Assembly: GCA_000181795.3 (NCBI GenBank) | Contig: CM012954.1 | Span: 8,976,895 to 9,040,894, forward strand | Length of the DNA: 64,000 nucleotides | Direction of reading: 5' to 3' | Source of the DNA: Trichinella spiralis | Taxonomy: Eukaryota > Nematoda > Enoplea > Trichinellida > Trichinellidae | In this document: piece by piece, positions 1-8,580 of the stretch | Numbering within the stretch: position 1 is the stretch's first letter | How the letters are laid out: each line of letters begins with the position of its first letter | Notes under the pieces: model-generated | Databases searched by the model: none | Told to the model about the DNA's origin: nothing | The model's input: the letters and a program-made list of their open reading frames with translations, nothing else | Made by a program: the position numbers and the translations under genes

Positions 1-1475
1 TGCACACGGTGATCAGGTAAATTGCACGTATTGCCATTATTTGTACAAATAACATTATATTATTATTAAAAACCTATCAAAATGATGATGTATGATTTTC
101 AAAATTTACGAATTTCATTATATTAAATTTACATTAGAAGAGTAAAAATAAATTAATATGACTTTTGAACTGACTTTACACATTCTTCTAACTGTCCTGA
201 TTGATGCAACTGTTGTCCTGATTTTGATTTCTTGACTGAAATATTTAACTTGATGAAGTTAAACATATTTTGTCACCTTTTTGTTTCAAAAGCAGAAATG
301 AAATATTATCTATTATTCAGTATAAAGCCACAGAAATGGTAATTAAAAAGCCGGGCAAAGTGGAATTAGTATTTACGCCAAACGATGGTAGCCAAAGTAT
401 AAGAAGTGAAATTTACAATTTCAAAACTCCAGGCATCACCATGGGCATGTACAACACTGATGAAGTAATTTCAATTCGCGACAATTTATGAAAAATAAAT
501 ATATTAAATATTTTAAAAAAAAATTTTTTTTTCAGTCAGTTGAAAATTTTGCCAAAAGTTGCTTCGAATACGCGATTGCGAAAAAGTGGCCATTGTACCT
601 GAGTACAAAGAACACAATTTTGAAAAAATACGATGGTCGTTTTAAAGATATTTTCCAACAAATTTATGAAAAGTATTTGATTTTTGCTCTGCTCCTTCTT
701 ATTCATTATTTGTTAAAGGTTTTTTGTTGTAACAGAATTTATGCAAATAAATTCAAAACCATTGGAATATGGTATGAACATCGTCTTATTGACGACATGG
801 TTGCCCAAGTACTGAAATCGAATGGTGGCTTTGTCTGGGCATGCAAAAACTACGATGGCGACGTGCAATCGGATATCGTCGCTCAAGGTGAATAAAATTT
901 ACATTAAAACACACAAACAACACGTACGTACGTACCTTGGAAAATGATGTTCAATTGTATACACAGGTTTCGGTTCTTTGGGTCTGATGACCAGTGTACT
1001 CATGTGCCCGGATGGCAAGACCATCGAATCCGAAGCTGCTCACGGTACTGTGACCAGACATTATCGTGATCACCAAGCCGGACGTCAAACGAGCACCAAT
1101 CCAGTGGCAAGCATTTACGCGTGGACTCGAGGCTTGGAACATCGAGCGAAACTGGATCGAAACGAACCCCTCAAACAGTGAGTGACAGATTTTATCAAAT
1201 TTATCAAAAAAAAATTTGCATACTTATCATTTCCATTTCAGATTTTGCCAAAATCTAGAAGCTGCCTGTTTGGAAACGATCGAACAAGGCAAAATGACGA
1301 AAGACTTAGCCATTTGTATACACGGCAACGCGAAAAAGTATGCAAATTTTAAAGTTTAACCAATTTCCATTTCAAATCATCATTTTACAGTGTAAAAGAG
1401 GGAATGTACTTGTACACTGAACAATTCCTCGAAGCGATTCGACAACGACTCGACGACAAAATGAACCGCTGTTGA
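1..1475 (+). CDS. IDH1: NADP-dependent isocitrate dehydrogenase, 5' partial
   Basis: Oxidative decarboxylation of isocitrate to 2-oxoglutarate with NADPH production. Seven exons are visible: 1-16, 321-464, 536-672, 736-887, 967-1177, 1242-1337 and 1391-1475, all with GT-AG introns that restore one frame. The translated segments follow animal IDH1/IDH2 closely and in order: [56 protein letters not shown] (metal and isocitrate binding), [19 protein letters not shown] and [15 protein letters not shown] (NADP-binding side), ending in MNRC then TGA. The N-terminal third, with any mitochondrial presequence, lies outside the window, so the cytosolic (IDH1) and mitochondrial (IDH2) forms cannot be told apart; the symbol is a family label. 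There is no C-terminal peroxisomal SKL-type signal. The gene converges on the piggyBac-derived gene. Confidence 0.96.
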
Positions 1476-1853
1476 AAAATATGGAAAAAGAAAACGCGTC
1501 AATTAATGAATCTTAATTATAATTTTAAAATTAATTGTCCATTTCAATTTTCAAATTGAATTTAAAAATCAAATACATGAACGTTTATTCTCACCGCAAG
1601 ATTCCATTTTTGACAAATGATGATGATGATGATGATGAGAGACAGCAATAAAAAAAAGATCGTCAAAATGCAAATTGTTAATCATAGAATTAGGCCAAAT
1701 TTACTGCTTAATGATTGTAATAAAAAAAAGAAAAATAAAACACGCACTGAATCAATGCAATTAATAAAATTAAAAATGAAATAATAAATGAAATACACTT
1801 GCACGTCAACCGACGAACCGACGTTGCTATTGTTGTTGCTTTAATGCCATTAT
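1476..1853. other. Convergent 3' ends of IDH and the piggyBac-derived gene
   Basis: This 378-nt AT-rich spacer holds the IDH 3'UTR, a short GAT/TGA microsatellite near 1618-1637, and AATAAA-type signals on the plus strand at 1719-1724 and around 1734. No open frame or RNA gene is supported. Confidence 0.6.
1719..1724 (+). terminator. AATAAA polyadenylation signal, candidate for IDH
   Basis: A canonical AATAAA hexamer lies about 245 nt after the IDH stop and is followed by A-rich sequence and a second copy about 15 nt on. The use of either copy is inferred from position only. Confidence 0.4.
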
Positions 1854-3892
1854 TCATTCACCACCTTCTTCTTCTTCTTCTTCTTCGTCTTCGTCTTCTT
1901 CTTCTTCATCTTCTTCTGCTTCTTCTTCCCCTTCTGCTTCTTCTCCTTCTGCTTCTTCTTGTTCTTCATCTTCTTCATCCTCATCTTCAGCAGATACTAT
2001 ATCAGCGCTTGCAAGCCAAGATTTTGTCAACTCAGAGCGAAAATTGAACAACGTCATCGGAGCTTGCGAAGCTTCATGATAGAATCGCCATGCATTGTAG
2101 ACGGTCAAATCCAGAAAATGAGTGAACACTGGCCACCACCATTTTCGATTACGAAGTTGCACTTTAAATTTTTTCGCCTAAAAAGCAGAGAAATAAACAA
2201 ACAAAATTATTAATTATTTAAAACAAAAAGAAAATACTCACCGATTCGGTGATGTAATTCACTTTATACCTTTTACGACTGTATTCGTGAAATACATTTG
2301 GCAGTGAAAACACTTTGCCATCTTTTTCTGTTTCAATCAATGGATCAAATCCAAATTCTGTCGACATGAACGTATAAACCCGATCGTATTTGTACCGGAC
2401 CGCAACAACACCGTTGATTGGATCTAACAGCTTAAATTTCATGTTAATTAATTAATTAATTAATTTAATTAATTTTCATCTTCAATTTACTTGGCAAAAT
2501 TGTCCCCGACGTAAGTGGGCAAATTCTTCAATGGGCAAAAGTGGAAGTTTACGAGATCGTAAAATGCTTAAAAGGCCAGTCGCTTTGACTCCAATCGTTT
2601 TCAAATAGCAAAGAAGTGGATGCGATGTAAAATAATCGTCAAAAAATATACATTTCCCACTGAAAAATTCGACAGGCTTGAGCAATTCCGCAACCGCACC
2701 CCCGGCACAACCGAGATCATTGTCCTCGACGGGACAGTCTTCCTGTTCTGTGGCACCATCGTAGAGGGCAAAATTGAAAATATACCCAGAAGAATTAACA
2801 AGTACAAATGTTTTATAACCGAATTCCACGTCCGTATTTTGCATTCCAAGTTTATCTTAAATAATAATAATCTTTTCAACGGACACAAATTACATCATCG
2901 AATGCTTTCAATTACCTGGATTTAAGCCAGGACAAGTGACCAACAGTTCACCCACAGCGAGATCATTTGGCCATACACCAAATTGAAGGTATTTTTTCTT
3001 CAACAAATTCAAAAATGGTCTCAATTTCGCAAATCTGTCATGTTTATCGAGTTCTTCATTGTTAGCCAAATGTAAGCAGCGTTTCAACTGACGAAATCTG
3101 AACAATATTTCCCCTCCCAATTACAGTCAAAAAGTGCAATCACAAGCACAAACCTGCGTTTCGACATGGCATTGTAAACAAGAGGCACGTATACGTCGTC
3201 AGTGAATTGCCAATACATGTCTTCTTCGGGCAAATCATAATGACCAGAGAAAAGCAGCAAGGCCAAAAATGTCTTCATCTCCTCTTCGTCAACACTGAAA
3301 TTATCTCCAAGAGTGTCCAGGCCGTATCGATTGGTTTCAGTTACAATGTGCGTGATAATTTCCTCATCAAAAAATTTTTCAAAAACATCACGTGGAGACC
3401 AATCTGTAATTTTGTGAATAATAATAATAATAATAATTTAGCTTTGATATTTTTCAATACTTTGTAAACAATCGCGCAGCATTGTCATGTCAGGTGTTTT
3501 TACTTCTTTTTCAGCATCATGGAGGTAACCTGCATTCACTGCTTTCCAAATCACCGCTCTGTCAGTCTCCATTTGCTGATATTTCAATTTTTTACCCATT
3601 TCTAAATTTTAACTTGATTAAATAGAAATAATCATACTTTGAAACTGTTACCCGATGATTTTCCCTCATACGCATCAACGTCACTTATTTTGTGATGGAT
3701 TTCAACACGACCAGAAACATAACACCTCGGCTTTGGAAAAGTCGTCAGTATATTATCGTCCGCATCTTCATTATCAGTCAACTCTTGCGTTTCTACAGAA
3801 GGAGGAACGACCACAGCTTGCAATTGTAAATCACGAGGCCATTTTTCGCAAAAAACAACGGCATCCGAAACTGATTTAAAATTTTCTGACAT
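1854..3892 (-). CDS. piggyBac transposase-derived protein, catalytic triad lost
   Basis: Seven exons: 3892-3652, 3601-3461, 3403-3154, 3097-2916, 2855-2491, 2430-2242, 2177-1854; 563 residues, every junction GT-AG and in frame. The PGBD/DDE_Tnp_1_7 domain is recognised from TNRYG, LLLFSGHYDLP, MSKRRFR, SGYIFNFALYDG, FFDDYFTS, GVKATG and RKWWWPVFTHFLDL, in family order. Transposases of this family need three aspartates. At the first (usual context IDE) this protein has VGE, at the second it keeps FFDDYFTS, and at the third (usual GGVD) it has YKVN. Two of three are therefore missing and cut-and-paste activity is not expected. The C-terminus lacks a clear cysteine-rich zinc finger and instead ends in about 50 residues dominated by Glu and Asp. 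No terminal inverted repeats or TTAA duplication were seen. Open frame, six introns and dead active site suggest a domesticated host gene; a recently decaying copy is the alternative. Confidence 0.85.
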
Positions 3893-5265
3893 TACGTAAC
3901 GTGAATGATGAATTGAAAATTTTGCAAATATTTAATTAGTTGAAAATACTTCTGCACAATGAAATAATAACTTTACGACAAAGTTTACCCTAACAGCAAA
4001 AGCAACAAAGTTTAAAGTACAGAAACAAAACGACCAGTACAATATATGATTAACAGGTACATACAGAACACTTCAAAGACATAGTTTAGAAAAGTTTTGC
4101 AATAGAAACGACAAATTTTCTTTTACAATACTTATAATGATAATTTGATGAAACGTAACGATCGAAATCAAAGCATAAATGCTTAATTTAGCAAAAAATT
4201 CATTTGAGAAAGTTTTGATTAAAAAAAAATTCAAATTATCAATAAAATGCGTTGAACTGGCTGGCGAATTTTGTAATATAATTTGTAATGTAACAACAAA
4301 AAAGTAGAACAGAAGAAAAATAATTTCTAACAATGAACAAAATTGAGCGTTCAATTACGTCAAAATGTTGCACAATTCACGTTCGTATAAATGGAATTTG
4401 TAATGTAAATTTCGAAAAATTTTTACACTTTTCAAATTGCAAATAAAACAAAAAAAAAATGCACGTCATCCGTGCATACAGTATACAGGTACGACAAAAA
4501 AAAGTTTGAAAATACAGGGCAATTTGAACGTCGTTGTTGTGTGACGTCACACCAAACGTGATTTGTCATTATTGGCGCCTTTTTTGTAATACCTTTTTGT
4601 CATTATTGAAAATGCGAATAATAAAAATTATTTTTTTAAATTTGTTTTAATAATTTATTTTTATATGCAAATTTTTATTTAAAAAAAATATACGACGATT
4701 TGTCCAAATTGTTCAAGAATTGTGTATAGAAAATTTGTTTCAAGTGAAATTTTTGATTGATCGAAAGAAGAATATTTTTAATGAAACAATTTCTTTTTTT
4801 TATTCTGTTTCATTTATCATTCGGAATGTTAATTGAACAGTAAGTAGTAAGTCAATAGAAGACGGTGGAGACAATTTTTCCAACACTGCAAGCTGAATTA
4901 ATTGACTGACTTGACATTCATAAATTGAATGTGACATTTTTTATTACTACCTCCACCGTGAGGTGGTTTATTAATTAGCAGCAATTGTCAGCAGCGTTAT
5001 TATATGAAAAACCATGCCACGAACGACGTGAAAAATAATAACGTAGCATTAATTGCAGGAAATTGTGCGTGTCGAGTGATTTTATTATTGGGAAGAAAAG
5101 AAAAGAAAAAAATAATCTTTTTTTAAATATATTTATGTTATTATTATCTAAAACAAAGTTGAACAACAATAGTAATATTTTAATAAAAAAAAACAAACGA
5201 AAATGGAATATTATAGTTGCACCGTAGTTGAAAAAATGCTCGAAGGCAACGAGGGTGGTGTTTGA
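3893..5265. other. Intergenic: upstream of the piggyBac-derived gene and 3' flank of the LRR gene
   Basis: About 1.37 kb, AT-rich, with no supported coding exon. It holds a 14-bp palindrome containing a full cyclic-AMP response element (see 4539-4552), poly-A/T runs and, from about 5000 to 5265, the likely 3'UTR of the LRR gene, which ends at 5266. Confidence 0.5.
4539..4552. promoter_or_regulatory. 14-bp perfect palindrome containing a CRE (TGACGTCA)
   Basis: The sequence GTGTGACGTCACAC is a perfect palindrome around the consensus CREB/ATF site. It lies about 650 nt upstream of the start of the minus-strand piggyBac-derived gene, a plausible promoter position. Function is inferred from the motif alone. 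Confidence 0.4.
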
Positions 5266-7026
5266 TCAAAGTTCCGTGACAGGTACCGGATAATGTTGAA
5301 CAATTCGAAATTGAGTTTGCTGTGAATTCAGTGGTGGTGGTGGTGGTGGTGGAGGTGGGGGTGGAGGTGTGGCCGGAGGCATGCCAGCATAGTAAGAATA
5401 ATAATATCGATGGGGAGTGTCGGAAGAGGTCGAATTGGAATTCGCGGACGAACAAGACGACAACTGATCCACAGGCATGTAGCAATAGAGCAGCGCGTCT
5501 TTTCTGGTCTTTTCGTAATGACTGGGCAATAAGATGTTGGCATTTTGGAAAAAATTATTCATAATTTTCGACTGTTGTTGTTGTTGTTGTTGCTGTCGTG
5601 AGGGTCGGTCGTGAATATTTTGTCGCCGAGTCCCATTGCAACGGTTCCGTTTGACGTGGCAGACGATCGTTACAGTAAGACAGCCGATCAACAACAACGC
5701 ACCGACGACACTCGACAACGCCAGCCAAGTGACAGTGGTGGTAAACGGGGAACAGGCGACCAAATCCGCCAACCGTCGACCGGCCATTTCAGCCGGCTGC
5801 CGACAGAAGGCGCTCGAAGTGGACAGTCCATTGATGGACGACAGCACTTCGCCGATCCAGGCGATGTCGCAGTCGCAGTTCCACGGATTGTCGCCCAAAT
5901 CCAATTCGTCCAACTGTTGCCATGGCAACAAGCGTCGAGGTAGACTGGTGAAATTGTTGCCGAACAAGTACAACTGACGCAACGAGGGGGTTTCGAAGGC
6001 GACCGGATGGATTTGGTCGAGTTGAACATTCGCGGCCAAAATCAACGTCTCCAATTGGAAAAGACCCGAAAAAGCGTTCAACGCTACCGACCGTAACTTG
6101 GGACAGCCGAAAATGACCAACTGGTGCAGTCGAGCGAGACCTTCGAACGCGCTGGTGCCGATCTCGTCGAACGGATTTGCACCGACCGACAACGAACCCA
6201 GTTCGGTTAGACTGCGAAAACTGATCGTGGGCAATTTGACCAGACGGTTGGCGTGCAAATCGAGACGCTTCAACGACCGCAAACCGTCGAAGGCGTGGTC
6301 GTCGATTTGGTCGATTCGATTGTCGGACAAATCGAGCAGTTGGAGCGTGGAACCGATCTGGTCGAAAGTCTGGGGCTTCAATTGTCGCAGCATGTTCGAA
6401 CTGAAATCCAAAAGTCGAATCGACCTCAACGGCTGGAACAAACCGTCGGTCAAATCGGCCAGTTGATTGTGGCCCAACTGTAACTGTTTCAATTTGGTCA
6501 AGCCGGTGAAAGCGCCGGGTGAGGCAGAGGCGATCGCGTTGTTCGACAAATTCAACGCTTCGAGCTGGCCCAAATCGGAAAAAACCGACGTCGCCAGACG
6601 GGCCAGGGCGTTGGCCGACAAATCCAACAATTTCAACATAGTCAAGCCGGACAACGTATCCGGCCCCAGGCTGGTCAGCAGATTGTTGTTCAACTTCAAC
6701 ACGCGCAATTTGTGCAATTTTCCCAAAGCACCGTTGTTTATGATGAAAATACGATTGTTGGACAAGTCGAGAAATTCCAATTCCAAATAGAAGCCCAACT
6801 CGTCGACGTTCAACTGACCGATCCGATTGTTGGCCAAATTCAACGAACCAATTCTCGGATCGAGCAATATCGGTACACTTGACAATCCGACACCGCTACA
6901 GTCGACTGACCCGGACTCTTCTGGACAATGACAACCGGCTGGACAAAACGTTTCGACACCCACACCCAAATGAATCACGATCCACCACCAAACCAACGAC
7001 GATGATAAATCTTCGAATCGTCCCAT
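5266..7026 (-). CDS. Single-pass leucine-rich repeat membrane protein
   Basis: 586 residues in one coding exon, starting at the ATG two nt after an acceptor (AG at 7030-7029). Signal peptide about 1-26 (WWWIVIHLGVG); LRR N-cap about 28-52 (CPAGCHC); about twelve LRRs from 58 to 380 of LxxLxLxxN type; LRR C-cap 381-425 (NPWNCDCDIAW); transmembrane helix about 432-456; cytoplasmic tail 457-586. The tail has a polyglutamine run (about 478-485), many Ser and Tyr, a polyproline run (about 554-565) and ends in VTEL, which fits a class I PDZ ligand (T-x-L). The layout matches neuronal LRR adhesion receptors, but I cannot name an orthologue. A donor at 8205/8204 pairs with the acceptor and would give an upstream exon; that exon is open and in frame from 8412, so a form 70 residues longer is possible. 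I prefer 7026 because it places the signal peptide at the N-terminus. Confidence 0.85.
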   Translation of the reverse strand: MGRFEDLSSSLVWWWIVIHLGVGVETFCPAGCHCPEESGSVDCSGVGLSSVPILLDPRIGSLNLANNRIGQLNVDELGFYLELEFLDLSNNRIFIINNGALGKLHKLRVLKLNNNLLTSLGPDTLSGLTMLKLLDLSANALARLATSVFSDLGQLEALNLSNNAIASASPGAFTGLTKLKQLQLGHNQLADLTDGLFQPLRSIRLLDFSSNMLRQLKPQTFDQIGSTLQLLDLSDNRIDQIDDHAFDGLRSLKRLDLHANRLVKLPTISFRSLTELGSLSVGANPFDEIGTSAFEGLARLHQLVIFGCPKLRSVALNAFSGLFQLETLILAANVQLDQIHPVAFETPSLRQLYLFGNNFTSLPRRLLPWQQLDELDLGDNPWNCDCDIAWIGEVLSSINGLSTSSAFCRQPAEMAGRRLADLVACSPFTTTVTWLALSSVVGALLLIGCLTVTIVCHVKRNRCNGTRRQNIHDRPSRQQQQQQQQSKIMNNFFQNANILLPSHYEKTRKDALLYCYMPVDQLSSCSSANSNSTSSDTPHRYYYSYYAGMPPATPPPPPPPPPPPPLNSQQTQFRIVQHYPVPVTEL

Positions 7027-8490
7027 ATCTGGAAAAAAAAATTGAATAATAATTTTGTGTTTTGAAAAAAAATTTGAATAAAACGCGAACTCAACTAGGT
7101 CAACGTGCTGACTGTCAAGTGGAAAAATTATTATTATTATTATTATCAAAGCGCAGATGGATTTATTACTGGCCCTGTAGTGAAAATTGTACATTTTTTT
7201 ACGAGCCATTGGCTGACAACAAGACAATAGATGGTCTATTAGGCATGGCGACGGTCAGCGGGGGTTCAGTCAGGTCGGCGCCGAAGCCAACTTTTCACCA
7301 GAATGAGATATGCATCGGTTCGAATTGGACAATTGGATCGCCGCACTGACCGCCACAAATGGACCAGACACAATGAAGACAAAGATCCCGGTTGTTGCCA
7401 ACACCGCTGGTCCAATATTTGTCCAGTTCGCGGTAGCTGGGACGCGTTCAAGCGTCCACCGTGTTTATCGGCACTGTTTTGCCAGCTGCCGGGCCAAAGG
7501 GCGCCGGCGACATTGCGTGGCCGGTTAATCCGATTGTCCAGTCGACTTTTGCACGCTCGCGCGATCACGTCCTCACAACAACCTTTTCTTTACTATTATT
7601 CTTCGCATCTATCTCGCCATTACGTGCATTAGCATACACAACAACAACAACAACAACAACAACAATTCAAACATGCAATTTGTAAAACATTCCGCTTTCG
7701 ATAAACACAACAATCAAATTTCACGTACTTGACATGTTCATTCATGAATGAATGGTCTCAATAAATCTATGATAATGGAATATTTTTTCTTCAAACGAAA
7801 AATTACTACTTAAAAATTGTAAAGTGAAAATAAATTTCGAAAAATTTATTCATGTTCCAACTAGACAAATAAAAGAAAAAAGCTGAATATTTTTTTTGGT
7901 CGAGGTCAATAGAATTGTAAGATAATAAAGAATATTTTTTGGAAAAAAAACACACATATAGATAAAGTTATCTATCACCCGTGACAACAGAATGCTGAAA
8001 AGTTGTGAAGGTGAAAATCGATACAAGGTAACTTAATTTGGAAAATACACTGAAAAACGAATGGTTCAATTACGCGACCATTGTCCATATGGGATGCATC
8101 GAAGCGGTAAAGTGGAAAGGATCACACATCCCCGTGGGATAAGCGTAGAACGAACGTGCCAGACAAACAACACATGTACCAGTGAAAGAGTTCCACTTGC
8201 TTACCTGCTGTTGGAAGTGTATCAATTGTGAAGAGAGCGTGTTGATCTGGTGAAAGCAGATTTAGGAAATGAACCAATTCGATTGAGACAAGCAGAAAAT
8301 GTAACCGTACTGAACGATGATTGGTCAGTTTCGACCTACAAGGTCGCAACTCTAAGAAAGCGTCGAAGAGCGGCGCCCTGAAGTGATTGATGATAGTTCC
8401 CGAACTGAACACCGAACTGGAGCTTCAATCTCTGAGCATCGGCGTTGAATACGAGGCACCTTGACAGATGCTCCATCACGGTACCCCGCC
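7027..8490 (-). other. Probable 5' exon and 1.18-kb 5' intron of the LRR gene
   Basis: A strong donor on the minus strand (CAG then GTAAGCAAG) ends a putative exon at 8205. With the acceptor at 7030-7029 it defines an intron of 1176 nt. The intron holds a GC-rich island (about 7230-7575), an ACA repeat near 7640-7665 and otherwise AT-rich sequence. The transcription start of the upstream exon is unknown; 8490 is only a rough limit. Confidence 0.4.
7230..7575. other. GC-rich non-coding island 1
   Basis: A stretch visibly richer in G+C than its surroundings, inside the inferred 5' intron of the LRR gene. Short open frames exist on both strands, but none resembles a known protein and no frame carries through with splice sites. 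A regulatory element or a decayed exon would both fit. Confidence 0.35.
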
Positions 8491-8580
8491 GAGTGGTACC
8501 GTGGGCCGTAGGTCGCGTTTGTCATCGCGCTAATTGATGACCACTCGGACAGTGGCTAGCAAGCGTGAGAAGTGGCCAAG
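8080..8580. other. GC-rich island 2, covering the putative LRR 5' exon
   Basis: This island spans the putative 5' exon (ending 8205) and sequence upstream of it, including a 9-bp inverted repeat at 8477-8503. It may be the promoter and first exon of the LRR gene. A 96-codon minus-strand frame (8412-8122) crosses the donor site. Confidence 0.35.
8477..8503. repeat. Perfect 9-bp inverted repeat with 9-nt loop
   Basis: CACGGTACC at 8477-8485 and its exact complement GGTACCGTG at 8495-8503 are separated by nine GC-rich bases. It could form a hairpin or be a dimeric protein site. It lies just upstream of the putative LRR 5' exon. Confidence 0.5.

Noticed and set aside
1860-1990. Plus-strand Leu-rich frame over CTT/CTC repeats
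   Set aside because: Reverse reading of the acidic C-terminus of the piggyBac-derived gene.
1854-3892. Active piggyBac transposon
   Set aside because: Two catalytic aspartates are replaced, the frame is split by six introns, and no inverted repeats or TTAA target duplications were found.
7300-7330. B-box-like GGTTCGAATTG
   Set aside because: No A-box or cloverleaf upstream; single-motif coincidence.
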